A DNA stretch of 64,000 nt from Actinoallomurus liliacearum (GTDB taxonomy: Bacteria; Actinomycetota; Actinomycetes; Streptosporangiales; Streptosporangiaceae). The translations under genes and the position numbers were made by a program. Shown in pieces: positions 44,417 to 52,533 of the stretch. The notes under the pieces are model-generated. The model had not been told where the DNA came from, ran no database searches, and was given only the letters and a program-made list of their open reading frames with translations. Position 1 is the stretch's first letter. Every line of letters starts with the position of its first letter. The DNA lies in assembly GCF_039542035.1 (NCBI RefSeq), contig NZ_BAABHJ010000040.1:62001-126000 (forward strand), in the 5' to 3' direction.

Positions 44417-46201
44417 TCAGCGGGTCGGTCCCAGCGTCTTCGGCCGGACCGGCCCCGCCGGATCCGGCCCGGCTCCCGTTCCCGGTCTCCGTTCCCGGCT
44501 CGGTCTCCAGAGCGGCAGCGTGATCTGAGCCCGCCGCACGATCACCAGACCGGCGAGCCACAGCAGGAGCGCCTCCGTGACCACGGCGACGCCGAGTACG
44601 GCCGTCCAGGACCGCCGCCCCTCCCGGAGCGAACCGGTCGGTGTGACGGCCGTCAGCTCGGACGTCCCCTCGGACCGGGGGGCCATCGCCGTCGGGGTCA
44701 GCGCGACACTCGGCAGCACCGGCGTCGTGGGGCCGGCGGACGGCCGCCCGCCGGCGCCCGCCACCGGAGCGGCGGGAGCAGCCGGCCCGCCCTGGGGCCC
44801 GACTCCGGCCCCCGCGCCCGCCGCGCCGATCGGACCGCCGAGTTCGGCCGGTCGAGCCGGCGGAACCACGGGCCCGCCCGCCGTAGGCGGCTGCGCGTGC
44901 TTGGCGGACGAACCGCCCTTGGTGGACGGCCGCGCCGCTCCGCCTGCGGCCGGCTCGCCCTGAGGCCGGCCGGGGACCGGTACGGAAGCCGGGGTCCGAG
45001 CCTGACCGGGGACCAAGGCGGAAGCCGGGGTTCGAGCCTGGCCTGGGGCCGGAGGCCGGGCCGGGGATGGGCCGGTCGCGGATCCTTCGGCGCCATGGGC
45101 TCCGGCCGGCGTACCGGGCCCGGGACGTGCTCCATGTCGAAGCCCCGCGCCGGAGAGACGTGGTGTCCGCCCTGGCGCCGTCTTGGGCACGGCGTTCCGT
45201 GTCCCCGTGCCGGTCGGCCGGGGAGCGCCCGGAACGCCGGACGGCCCGGCGGTGCCCGGCCCGGCCGGTGACCCGGCGGTCATCGAGGCTCCAGGTGATG
45301 CGGCGATCGACGGGGCTCCCGGGCCGGACGCCAAGCCAGAGGAGGGTGATCCGGAAGGCGCGGTCCACGGGGACGCGGACGGCGAGGCGGTCGCCGGGGT
45401 CCGTACGGACGGCGTGGTGCCCGCCTTGGTCGGCGTCGGCGGTGACGACACGCCCGCCATGCCGGGTGGCCCGGCCTGCTTCCCTGGCGGCACGGGTGTG
45501 GTGCCCGCCTTGGCCGGTGCCGGCGGTGACATCACGCCGGCCATGCCGGGTGACGCGGCCTGCCGTGGCGACACGTCGGGAGACGCCGCGATCGCGGTCC
45601 CGTCGGCCGGCGGGGCCGCGGAGGCCGATCCGGCACCGAGGGCGTACGGGCTCGCTGCCGGCGCGGCACTGGACGAGACCACCGGGGCCGGCCGGGTACG
45701 GCCGGACGGCAGGACGGTCCGCAGCAAGGTCACCGACCGTTGCGAGGCATTGCTCGCGCTCACCTCGGCGGTGACGGGCGGCTCTCCCCGAGAGGACTCG
45801 CCCGTCCGTACCCGCACGCGGAGCGTTCGCGCCGTGGTCAGGTCGCCGAGGTCGCAGCGGAGCACGGTCGTCGACCCACTCGCCGCGCAGGACGGCGCGG
45901 GCGGCTCCCAGCTCGCGGGCGCCTCGGTCGTCAGCACCAGCCGCACTCCGAGCGCCGGACCGCCGATCGGCCTGACCAGCACGGTGTACTCCACCATTCC
46001 GGGCGTCACCGCGGCGACCGCGACGGAGGCGTCGACCCGTACGTCCCGCACCGGCGCCGCCGACGCACTCAGCGCCGCGGGTCCGAGCAGGGCGGAGGCG
46101 GGCACGGCCGACTCCGGGAGCGGGACCTGCCACGCGACCACCGGAACGGTCAGCGCGGCCGTACCGACGGCGGTAAGCACCGTCCTGGACACCGCCTTCA
46201 C
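44417..46201 (-). CDS. Surface-anchored Pro/Ala-rich stalk protein
   Basis: 594 residues. Signal peptide (KAVSRTVLTAVGTAALTVPVVAW), an N-terminal folded domain of about 120 residues with beta-sandwich character (VEYTVLVRPIGGPALGVRLVLTTEAPASW, two Cys), a 350-residue low-complexity Pro/Ala/Gly/Ser/Thr stalk with internal repeats (PGMAGVMSPPAPAKAGTTP / PGMAGVSSPPTPTKAGTTP; PGQARTPAS twice), then a membrane helix near 545-565 and an Arg/Pro-rich cytoplasmic tail. Looks like a cell-wall-spanning, possibly glycosylated surface protein. GTG start at 46201, GGGGG upstream. Divergent from an IclR regulator. Confidence 0.75.
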   Translation of the reverse strand: MKAVSRTVLTAVGTAALTVPVVAWQVPLPESAVPASALLGPAALSASAAPVRDVRVDASVAVAAVTPGMVEYTVLVRPIGGPALGVRLVLTTEAPASWEPPAPSCAASGSTTVLRCDLGDLTTARTLRVRVRTGESSRGEPPVTAEVSASNASQRSVTLLRTVLPSGRTRPAPVVSSSAAPAASPYALGAGSASAAPPADGTAIAASPDVSPRQAASPGMAGVMSPPAPAKAGTTPVPPGKQAGPPGMAGVSSPPTPTKAGTTPSVRTPATASPSASPWTAPSGSPSSGLASGPGAPSIAASPGASMTAGSPAGPGTAGPSGVPGAPRPTGTGTRNAVPKTAPGRTPRLSGAGLRHGARPGPGTPAGAHGAEGSATGPSPARPPAPGQARTPASALVPGQARTPASVPVPGRPQGEPAAGGAARPSTKGGSSAKHAQPPTAGGPVVPPARPAELGGPIGAAGAGAGVGPQGGPAAPAAPVAGAGGRPSAGPTTPVLPSVALTPTAMAPRSEGTSELTAVTPTGSLREGRRSWTAVLGVAVVTEALLLWLAGLVIVRRAQITLPLWRPSRERRPGTGAGPDPAGPVRPKTLGPTR

Positions 46202-46371
46202 AGCTGTACCCCCACAAACGCCTGTCGGCCTCCGGGGGGACGGGCCGGGAGCCCGTGAGGCGATCTCCCCACTACTACCGCACGATCGCGGAGCGTAACC
46301 ACGGCCGGTGAGCGTTTCGGCGAAGCGGAACGTTCTTTCTACACTTCCGTCAGGTGTCGAGAGGAGTCCGC

Positions 46372-47190
46372 GTGGCGACCGAGGAGCCGGTAGTGCCGTC
46401 CGCTCACCCGCCGACCGCGCTCCCCGAAGGGGAACCGCCGGTGGAGCGATCCACGTCGGGCGTGCGCTCGCTGGAGCGCGCGTTCGAACTGCTCGAGCAT
46501 CTGGCCGACGCGGGCGGTCAGCTGGCCCTCACCGAGCTCGCCGAGGTGTCCGGGCTGCCGATGCCGACCATCTACCGGCTGATGCGGACGCTGGTGAACC
46601 GCGGGTACGTCCGGCAGGAGCCGTCGAAGCGGTACGCGCTCGGTCCGCGGTTGATCCGGCTCGGGGAGACCTCGGAGCGCCTGCTCGGCTCGTGGGCCCG
46701 CCCGGCGCTCGCGCAACTGGTCGACGAGGTCGGCGAGACGGCCAACATGGCGCTGCTGGAGGGCGATGAGGCGGTGTACGTCGCGCAGGTACCGTCGCGG
46801 CACTCGATGCGGATGTTCACCGAGGTCGGCCGGCGGGTCCTGCCGCACTGCACCGGGGTGGGCAAGGCCCTGCTGGCGCAGTTGCCCGAGCCGGTGGTCC
46901 GGGAGATCATCGCCCGTACCGGCATGCCCGCGTACACGCCGCACACCATCACCGATCCGGCGGCGCTGCTGGAGGAGCTGGTGCGCATCCGGCAGCGCGG
47001 TTACGCCCTCGACGAGCAGGAGCAGGAGATCGGGGTGCGCTGCGTCGCCGTACCGGTGACGGACACGCCCACCCTGGCCGCCATCTCGGTGTCCGGGCCG
47101 CACGGCCGCCTCACCCACGAGGTGATCGAGGACGTCGTGCCCATCATGCGGCGTACCGCCGGGCAGCTCGCCCGGCGCCTCTCCCCCTGA
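46372..47190 (+). CDS. IclR-family transcriptional regulator
   Basis: 272 residues: winged helix (LERAFELLEHLADAGGQLALTELAEVSGLPMPTIYRLMRTL) and IclR effector domain (PHCTGVGKALLAQLPEPVVREII, GYALDEQEQEIGVRCVAVPV). GTG 46372 chosen for AGGAG five bases upstream. The next gene, 76 bases on, is a beta-hydroxyacid-type dehydrogenase that it may control; an 8-base palindrome GAACGTTC lies at 46329-46336 in its promoter. Confidence 0.94.
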   Translation: MATEEPVVPSAHPPTALPEGEPPVERSTSGVRSLERAFELLEHLADAGGQLALTELAEVSGLPMPTIYRLMRTLVNRGYVRQEPSKRYALGPRLIRLGETSERLLGSWARPALAQLVDEVGETANMALLEGDEAVYVAQVPSRHSMRMFTEVGRRVLPHCTGVGKALLAQLPEPVVREIIARTGMPAYTPHTITDPAALLEELVRIRQRGYALDEQEQEIGVRCVAVPVTDTPTLAAISVSGPHGRLTHEVIEDVVPIMRRTAGQLARRLSP

Positions 47191-47266
47191 AGCCCCCTAT
47201 AACGCAGTGGTCGGAAATGCCGGGCCGACTCGGATCGCGCGCCACGGCCCGGGTAGAGGAGACGCC

Positions 47267-48133
47267 ATGGACAATCTCACCGTCGCCGTACTCGGAACCG
47301 GAATCATGGGCGAGCCGATCGCCCGCAACCTGCTGGGCGCCGGACACGCCGTACGCGTGTGGAACCGCACCCGGGCCAAGGCGGAGCCGCTCGCCGCCGA
47401 CGGCGCCCGCGTGTGCGACGAGCCCGCCGAGGCCGCCGACGGCGCGGACGTCGTCGTCACGATGCTGCACGACGGCGAGGCCGTCGAGAACGTCATGGCC
47501 GGCGTGCTTCCGGCGATGGAGGAGGACGCGGTCTGGGCGCAGCTGAGCACGGTCGGGGCCGAGGCCGCCGACCGTCTCGCGGCCCTGGCCCACCGGCGCG
47601 AGGTGAAGTTCATCGACTGCCCGGTGCTCGGCACCCGCAAGCCCGCCGAGGACGCGGCGCTCATCGTCCTGGCCGCCGGTCCCCGGGACGAGCGCGCGGA
47701 GCGGGTCTTCGACGCGATCGGCTCCCGTACGGTCTGGGTGGGCGAGGGCACCGAGGCGTCCCGGCTGAAGCTGGTGCTCAACAGCTGGGTGCTCGCGCTG
47801 ACCACGGCCACCGGCGAGGCGATCGCCCTGGCGGAGGCGTTCGGCCTGGATCCGCGGCTCTTCCTCGAGACGATCGCGGGCGGATCGCTCGACTCGCAGT
47901 ACGCGCAGATGAAGGGCAAGGCGATCCTGTCCGGAGAGCTCCAGCCGAGTTTCAAGGCGGCCGGCGCCGCCAAGGACGCCGGTCTGGTCGCGTCGGCCGG
48001 GCGGGCCGCGGGCGCGGAGCCTCGTCTGGCCGAGGCCGTACGCGATCAGCTGCGGCGGACGGTCGAGCTCGGCCACGGGAACGAGGACATGGCCGCCGTC
48101 TACTACGCCGCTCGTCCCTCCGATTCGGAGTGA
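47267..48133 (+). CDS. NAD(P)-dependent beta-hydroxyacid dehydrogenase
   Basis: 288 residues. 3-hydroxyisobutyrate/6-phosphogluconate dehydrogenase family: Rossmann motif VAVLGTGIMGEPIARNL, FIDCPVLGTRKPAEDAAL (substrate loop; family usually has DAPVSGG), and LKLVLNSW with the catalytic Lys. May also be an imine reductase-like enzyme; substrate not assignable. ATG 47267 with AGAGGA upstream. Downstream of the IclR gene. Confidence 0.92.
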   Translation: MDNLTVAVLGTGIMGEPIARNLLGAGHAVRVWNRTRAKAEPLAADGARVCDEPAEAADGADVVVTMLHDGEAVENVMAGVLPAMEEDAVWAQLSTVGAEAADRLAALAHRREVKFIDCPVLGTRKPAEDAALIVLAAGPRDERAERVFDAIGSRTVWVGEGTEASRLKLVLNSWVLALTTATGEAIALAEAFGLDPRLFLETIAGGSLDSQYAQMKGKAILSGELQPSFKAAGAAKDAGLVASAGRAAGAEPRLAEAVRDQLRRTVELGHGNEDMAAVYYAARPSDSE

Positions 48134-48161
48134 ATATCGGGCGATGACCTTCACGGGGCCT

Positions 48162-48190
48162 GCTTTACGTGCTACCAACAAATGTAAAGC
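48162..48190. promoter_or_regulatory. Inverted repeat upstream of diiron protein
   Basis: GCTTTAC (48162-48168) and GTAAAGC (48184-48190), a 7-base perfect dyad with a 15-base spacer in an AT-richer promoter, 35 bases before the start codon. Candidate operator. Confidence 0.45.
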
Positions 48191-48224
48191 CGATCCCCCT
48201 CGGGTCCCTCGGGAGGTTCCCCCG

Positions 48225-49334
48225 ATGACGATGCGCGACCGCTACACGATCCCCGTTCCCGACGGCACCTGGGACGTACCCGCCGCAGGCGCGGCGCGGT
48301 TCACCTGGGAGTACGACGACGGCCGGGACCGCCTGCTCGCCCTGTACCAGAAGGGCAAGGACAAGCAGTGGGACGCCCAGAAGCGCATCGACTGGGACGT
48401 CCCCGTCGACGTCGACAACGTCGCCGGGTTCCCCGAGGAGTTCAATCCGCTCGTCGGCTCCGACGTCTGGGAGCGCATGCCGCAGGAGGCCCGCGACGAG
48501 TTCGGCCGGCACCAGGGCGCGTGGCTGTTCAGCCAGTTCCTGCACGGTGAGCAGGGCGCGCTGACGGTCTCGGCGCGGATCGTCGAGTCCGTGCCCGATC
48601 TGGACTCCAAGTTCTACGCCGCGACGCAGGTCATGGACGAGGCCCGGCACGTCGAGCTGTACAAGAAGTTCGTCGACGAGAAGCTCGGCATGTACTACCC
48701 GATCAACCAGGACCTGGCCAGGCTCCTGGAGGAGTCGCTCACCGACGGCCGCTGGGACCTGCCCTACCTCGGCATGCAGGTGCTGATCGAGGGCCTGGCC
48801 CTGGCGTCCTTCGGCCTCTACCGCGACATGTCGACCAACCCGCTGGTCAAGCAGCTCCTCGCGTACGTCATGCAGGACGAGGCGCGGCACGTCGCGTTCG
48901 GCCGACTCGCGCTGAAGGACTACTACTCCGAGCTCACCGAGAAGGAGCGGGCCGAGCGCGAGGAGTTCGTCGTCGAGGGCTGCTACCTGATGCGCGACCG
49001 CTTCAAGGGCAAGGAGATCTTCGAGACGCTCGGCATGCCGGTGAAGGAGTGCATGGACTACGTCGACAACGGCTCGGTGTACCAGCTCTACCAGTCGCTG
49101 CTGTTCAGCCGGATCGTCCCGTGCGTCCGCGACATCGGCCTGTGGGGCGACAAGGTGCAGAAGGCGTACGCCGACATGGGCGTGCTCGACGCCGCCAAGC
49201 GCGACCTCGTCCAGCTCATGAAGCAGGACGAGCAGATCGCCGAGGACCTGGACCGGGCCAAGCACGAACAGGAGCTGGCCGAACGCCACGCCGAGGTGCA
49301 CGCGGCGATCGCCGAGGGCGCCGCGACCGACTAG
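48225..49334 (+). CDS. Ferritin-like diiron protein
   Basis: 369 residues, all-helical. Two metal-binding helices with ExxH: VMDEARHVELYKKF and VMQDEARHVAFGRL, with further Glu in FLHGEQGAL and VLIEGLALASFG, giving the four-helix diiron set of ferritin-like oxygenases and R2-like proteins. Probably an oxidase or oxygenase; the substrate is unknown. ATG 48225 chosen for GGGAGG eight bases upstream (ATG 48231 also possible). The TAG stop lies in the CTAG that forms the left end of a MITE. Confidence 0.9.
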   Translation: MTMRDRYTIPVPDGTWDVPAAGAARFTWEYDDGRDRLLALYQKGKDKQWDAQKRIDWDVPVDVDNVAGFPEEFNPLVGSDVWERMPQEARDEFGRHQGAWLFSQFLHGEQGALTVSARIVESVPDLDSKFYAATQVMDEARHVELYKKFVDEKLGMYYPINQDLARLLEESLTDGRWDLPYLGMQVLIEGLALASFGLYRDMSTNPLVKQLLAYVMQDEARHVAFGRLALKDYYSELTEKERAEREEFVVEGCYLMRDRFKGKEIFETLGMPVKECMDYVDNGSVYQLYQSLLFSRIVPCVRDIGLWGDKVQKAYADMGVLDAAKRDLVQLMKQDEQIAEDLDRAKHEQELAERHAEVHAAIAEGAATD

Positions 49335-49457
49335 GACGTGTCCGGTGGATCACGTATCGGTCGATCTGTGACGGCAAGGAATGCGTGCGGCTCCGGCCGG
49401 TCCGCCTGCCTGCCTGCCTGCCATAGAACGCCACAAGATCCACCGGACAGGTCCTAG
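49331..49457. mobile_element. 127-bp MITE-like element
   Basis: Terminal inverted repeats of 21 bases match at 20 positions (left 49331-49351 CTAGGACGTGTCCGGTGGAT..., right 49437-49457). Outermost CTAG on both sides. No coding capacity; the interior has a short CCTG tandem run (about 49405-49422). Fits a non-autonomous derivative of an insertion sequence with a CTAG/TA target. Confidence 0.85.
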
Positions 49458-49560
49458 GGCGGTAGAACACCCACCGAAAACGGCGAGTTACGCGCGGTCA
49501 CGGTCCGTCGCCCCCTATCGTCGGGGACTTGCGCGTGGGACCTCGGTGTCCCGCGCCGTC

Positions 49561-49592
49561 CGGGCGCCGGCCGGAACTCCGGTCGGCGCCCG
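49561..49592 (+). promoter_or_regulatory. Strong 5' hairpin before the RlpA-like gene
   Basis: 14-bp stem with one wobble and a 4-base loop AACT, 29 bases before the GTG start. Could end transcripts from the diiron gene or shape the leader of the RlpA-like mRNA. Confidence 0.55.
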
Positions 49593-49621
49593 ATGTCCTG
49601 TCCCCTAGCGAAGGACGTTCC

Positions 49622-50203
49622 GTGGGTGGTTCCGGCCGACATCGCCAGACTCGCCGATCCGCACACCTCCGTACCGGCCTGCTCGCGGCCGCCGGGCTGG
49701 CCGCCGCGACGCTCGCCGCGACCATCGCGGCCCTGATCGGGTCCGGCCGATCCGCGCCTCGGGCGGACGTCGGCGCGGCGGCCGTCCCCGCGGCCCCGCC
49801 GCAGGCCCCCGGACGGGTGAGCCGGGCCCTGCGCCGCGGCCCGGTCCGGTCCCGGCCCGCGCGGCACCGGGCGGTTCGGAAGCGGACCCGCCGCGCGCCG
49901 CGGCCCATGGTCCTGGACCGCGGTAGCTGCGAGGCGTCGTTCTACGGAGCGGGCACGGCGACCGCGAGCGGCGCGCCGTACGACCCGGAGGCCCTCACGG
50001 CGGCGCACCGCACGCTGCCGATGGGAGCGCGGGTCCGAGTGGTCAACCTGAGCAACGCCCGGTCCGTCATCGTGCGGATCAACGACCGGGGGCCCTTCGT
50101 CCCGGGTCGGTGCCTGGACCTGTCCACGGCGGCGATGCGCGCGATCGGCGGGGTCCTCTCCGGAGTGATCCCGGTCCGGTACGAGGTGCTGGCGAGCGTC
50201 TGA
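49622..50203 (+). CDS. RlpA-like double-psi beta-barrel secreted protein
   Basis: 193 residues. Arg-rich N-terminus and one membrane/signal helix (LRTGLLAAAGLAAATLAATIAALIG), a basic linker (RPARHRAVRKRTRRAP), and a C-terminal DPBB domain: ASFYGAGTATASGAPYDPEALTAAHRTLPMGARVRV, then VIVRINDRGPFVPGRCLDLS. Such proteins bind or cleave peptidoglycan; the catalytic Asp of RlpA is in NDRGPF. GTG 49622 with AAGGA six bases upstream. Confidence 0.88.
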   Translation: MGGSGRHRQTRRSAHLRTGLLAAAGLAAATLAATIAALIGSGRSAPRADVGAAAVPAAPPQAPGRVSRALRRGPVRSRPARHRAVRKRTRRAPRPMVLDRGSCEASFYGAGTATASGAPYDPEALTAAHRTLPMGARVRVVNLSNARSVIVRINDRGPFVPGRCLDLSTAAMRAIGGVLSGVIPVRYEVLASV

Positions 50204-50206
50204 CGG

Positions 50207-50325
50207 ACCCTGGAACGAGCGCCGGCGGGCTCCTCCGACGGGGGCCGGCGGGCCGTGGCGGAACCTGGGACGAGGGGCCGGCGAGCCCTGCGGAGCCTGG
50301 GATGGAGGCCGACGGGCCCTGGGAA
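50207..50325. repeat. Degenerate short tandem repeats after rlpA-like gene
   Basis: Three to four loose copies of a 30-45-base unit of the form GGANCCTGGGAYGRGGCCGG-CGRGCCCTG. Confidence 0.5.
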
Positions 50326-50328
50326 TGA

Positions 50329-50384
50329 GTGAACGCCCGCGACCGGCCCCTTCCCCCAAAGAAGCACAGCTCGCGGGCGTTCAC
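50329..50384 (+). terminator. Long hairpin, probable terminator
   Basis: Perfect 14-bp stem (GTGAACGCCCGCGA and complement) with a 28-base loop, 125 bases after the RlpA-like gene. Confidence 0.6.
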
Positions 50385-50660
50385 CTTCGCAGCCTGGACG
50401 GGTACAGATCCAAGGCCTGCGGATCCGGCCGTCGCGTCGTGTCCCCCGTTGAATCCCCCAATTCATCACGACGCGTCGGCCGTTTAAGGTGGTCCGTGTT
50501 CTCGCAGTAGCTACGCTATGTGAGAGGGACAGGGCATTCCGTCCACCCTTGGTTGACACTTCCGCGTACACCCCCGGTTGACCTGCGGCTTTGCCGTTTT
50601 TTGGGGTTGCCGAGACAAGTATCGACCGATGATCGGAATGTGGCTGTGAGGGGCTCCACC

Positions 50661-51791
50661 GTGCGGGCCGGGAGATTCGTGACTCCGGCCGACGTCATCC
50701 TGTCGGTCGGGATCTTCGCTGTGTCGATTCTGTTCATTTACGGAAACAGGGATCTGAGGATCCAGGTACCGCTGAGCGCGGCCAACGCGACCATGCTGCT
50801 GGCGAAGAAACGCCTCCCCCTGGTGACACTCGCCGGCGTCCTGCTGTTCACCGCGATACTCGCGCTCCTGCTGCGGGGGACGTACCCGATGACCCCGGCG
50901 GCCTTCATCGCACTGTACGCGGTCGGCCGCTACTGCTCGCGCGGCATGGCGCTGGCCGCGGCGGTCGGCACGATCCTCATCGGCTTCTTCGTCTCCGAGA
51001 TGGTCAGTGCCATCCCCTCGTACACCCTGCACAACGTCCGGGATCTCGGCTGGGTGGTGTTCGCGGTCCTCGCCGGGGCCTGGGTGCGGACCCAGAAGCT
51101 GTACGTCCGCGACGTCGAGGAGCGGGCCGAACGCGCCGAGCGGGAACGCGAGGAGGAGGCGCGGCGCAGGGCCGCGGAGGAACGCGTGCGCATCGCCCGG
51201 GAGTTGCACGACATCGTCGGCCACGCGCTGATGTCGATCAACGTGCTGTCGTCGGTGAGTTCCCGGATCATCGACCGGGACCCGTCCACGGGCCGCGACT
51301 CCCTGAAGCAGATCAGCGGGATCAGCAACTCGGCCCTGCGGGAGATCCGCAGCACGTTGAACCTGCTCCGCGAGGGCACCGCGCCGCTCAAGAACCCCGA
51401 ACACGGCATCGGGGACCTCGAGCCGCTCATCGAGCAGTCCAAACTCAGCGGCCTGCCGGTGACGTACAAGTGCCACGCATGTGACCGGCAGATCCCGACG
51501 ATCATCGGCTTCACGGTGTACCGGATCGTCCAGGAGAGCCTGACCAACATCAGCCGGCATGCGAAGGACGTCACCAAGGTCGTCGTCGCGGTCGCCTGTT
51601 CGAACGATCACCTGGACGTCTCCGTCGTCAACGACGGGGCTCCGGTCACGCCCGGCGAGGGCGGCGGAATCGGCATTCAGGGCATGCGCGAACGCGTCAC
51701 CGCCACCGGCGGCCGCCTGGACACCACGGCGCTGCCCGGCGGCGGTTTCCGCGTGCACGCGCGTCTGCCGCTGAAGGAGGCATCCGCATGA
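50661..51791 (+). CDS. Sensor histidine kinase 1 (NarL type) with CxxC motif
   Basis: 376 residues. Four to five membrane helices, coiled coil (ERAERAEREREEEARRRAAEE), HisKA_3 box RIARELHDIVGHALMSIN, ATPase with FTVYRIVQESLTNISRHA and GIGIQGMRERV. Just before the ATPase it has TYKCHACDRQIPT, a CxxC pair not usual for this family, perhaps redox or metal sensing. Start GTG 50661 chosen for GAGGGG seven bases upstream and because family sequence begins there. Stop overlaps the response regulator start (ATGA). Confidence 0.92.
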   Translation: MRAGRFVTPADVILSVGIFAVSILFIYGNRDLRIQVPLSAANATMLLAKKRLPLVTLAGVLLFTAILALLLRGTYPMTPAAFIALYAVGRYCSRGMALAAAVGTILIGFFVSEMVSAIPSYTLHNVRDLGWVVFAVLAGAWVRTQKLYVRDVEERAERAEREREEEARRRAAEERVRIARELHDIVGHALMSINVLSSVSSRIIDRDPSTGRDSLKQISGISNSALREIRSTLNLLREGTAPLKNPEHGIGDLEPLIEQSKLSGLPVTYKCHACDRQIPTIIGFTVYRIVQESLTNISRHAKDVTKVVVAVACSNDHLDVSVVNDGAPVTPGEGGGIGIQGMRERVTATGGRLDTTALPGGGFRVHARLPLKEASA

Positions 51792-52453
51792 CGATTCGCG
51801 TCCTGCTGGCCGACGACCAGACGACCGTACGGGCCGGGTTCCGCATGCTGATCGACTCGACCGAGGACATGCACGTCGTGGCCGAGGCGGCCAACGGCAC
51901 CCAGGCCGTCGAGTTGGCCCGCGCCACCGTGCCGGACGTCGCCCTCATGGACATCCGGATGCCCGGCATGGACGGTATCGAGGCCACCCGCCGGATCACG
52001 TCCGACCCCACGCTGCCGAACGTGCACGTCCTGATCCTCACGACGTTCCAGCACGACGAGTACATCTTCGGCGCCCTGCGGGCGGGAGCCGGCGGGTTCC
52101 TCCTCAAGGACACCGACCCGGACGACCTCCTGGAGGCGATCCGGGTGGTCGCCTCGGGAGAGGCGCTGCTGGGCCGGGGCCTGACCAGCCGGGTGATCAA
52201 GGAGTTCGTCGCGCAGCCGCAGCAGCCGGAGCCGGGCGGCAAGGATCTCGAGGTGCTGAGCGAGCGGGAGCGGGAGGTCCTGCTGCAGATCGCGTACGGC
52301 CTCACCAACGAGGAGATCGCCGCCAAGCTGCACCTCAGCCCGGCCACCGCGAAGACCTACGTCCATCGGATCATGACGAAGCTGCACGCGCGCGACCGGG
52401 TGCAGTTGGTGATCTTCGCCTACGACCAGGGGCTCGTACGGCCCCGGCCCTGA
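51788..52453 (+). CDS. NarL-type response regulator 1
   Basis: 221 residues: receiver (VLLADDQTTVRAGF, Asp in VALMDIRMP, ILTTF, LLKDTDP) and LuxR helix-turn-helix (LSEREREVLLQIAYGLTNEEIAAKLHLS, AKTYVHRIMTKL). Translationally coupled to kinase 1. A palindrome five bases after its stop, upstream of the ABC transporter, is a likely binding site for it or for regulator 2. Confidence 0.95.
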   Translation: MTIRVLLADDQTTVRAGFRMLIDSTEDMHVVAEAANGTQAVELARATVPDVALMDIRMPGMDGIEATRRITSDPTLPNVHVLILTTFQHDEYIFGALRAGAGGFLLKDTDPDDLLEAIRVVASGEALLGRGLTSRVIKEFVAQPQQPEPGGKDLEVLSEREREVLLQIAYGLTNEEIAAKLHLSPATAKTYVHRIMTKLHARDRVQLVIFAYDQGLVRPRP

Positions 52454-52458
52454 ACCGG

Positions 52459-52476
52459 CGATGACAAATGTCATCG
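52459..52476. promoter_or_regulatory. Perfect palindromic operator upstream of ABC transporter
   Basis: CGATGACAAATGTCATCG: 8-base arms with an AA centre, 58 bases before the ATPase start. TGACA/TGTCA half-sites are typical for NarL/DesR-type regulators. Confidence 0.65.
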
Positions 52477-52533
52477 TGAAGCCAGGATCGAGCACACTAG
52501 GGCGCTGACCGGCGCGAATCTAACGTTCTTGAC

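Larger units (their letters stand above)
50204..50660. other. Intergenic region with repeats and terminator
   Basis: 457 bases between the RlpA-like gene and the kinase. Contains degenerate repeats, a long hairpin (listed apart) and, at 50551-50580, two GGTTGAC blocks 25 bases apart that could be -35 elements. No gene seen; the kinase frame is open upstream of 50661 but lacks family sequence. Confidence 0.6.

Noticed and set aside
49405..49422. CRISPR or microsatellite signal from CCTG repeats in the MITE
   Set aside because: Only about four short units inside a 127-bp element; no spacers.
49495..49621. c-di-AMP (ydaO-type) riboswitch before the RlpA-like gene
   Set aside because: The conserved GGGGAACCCA-like and GUCAGCUAACC-like blocks are not present; only a simple hairpin is seen.
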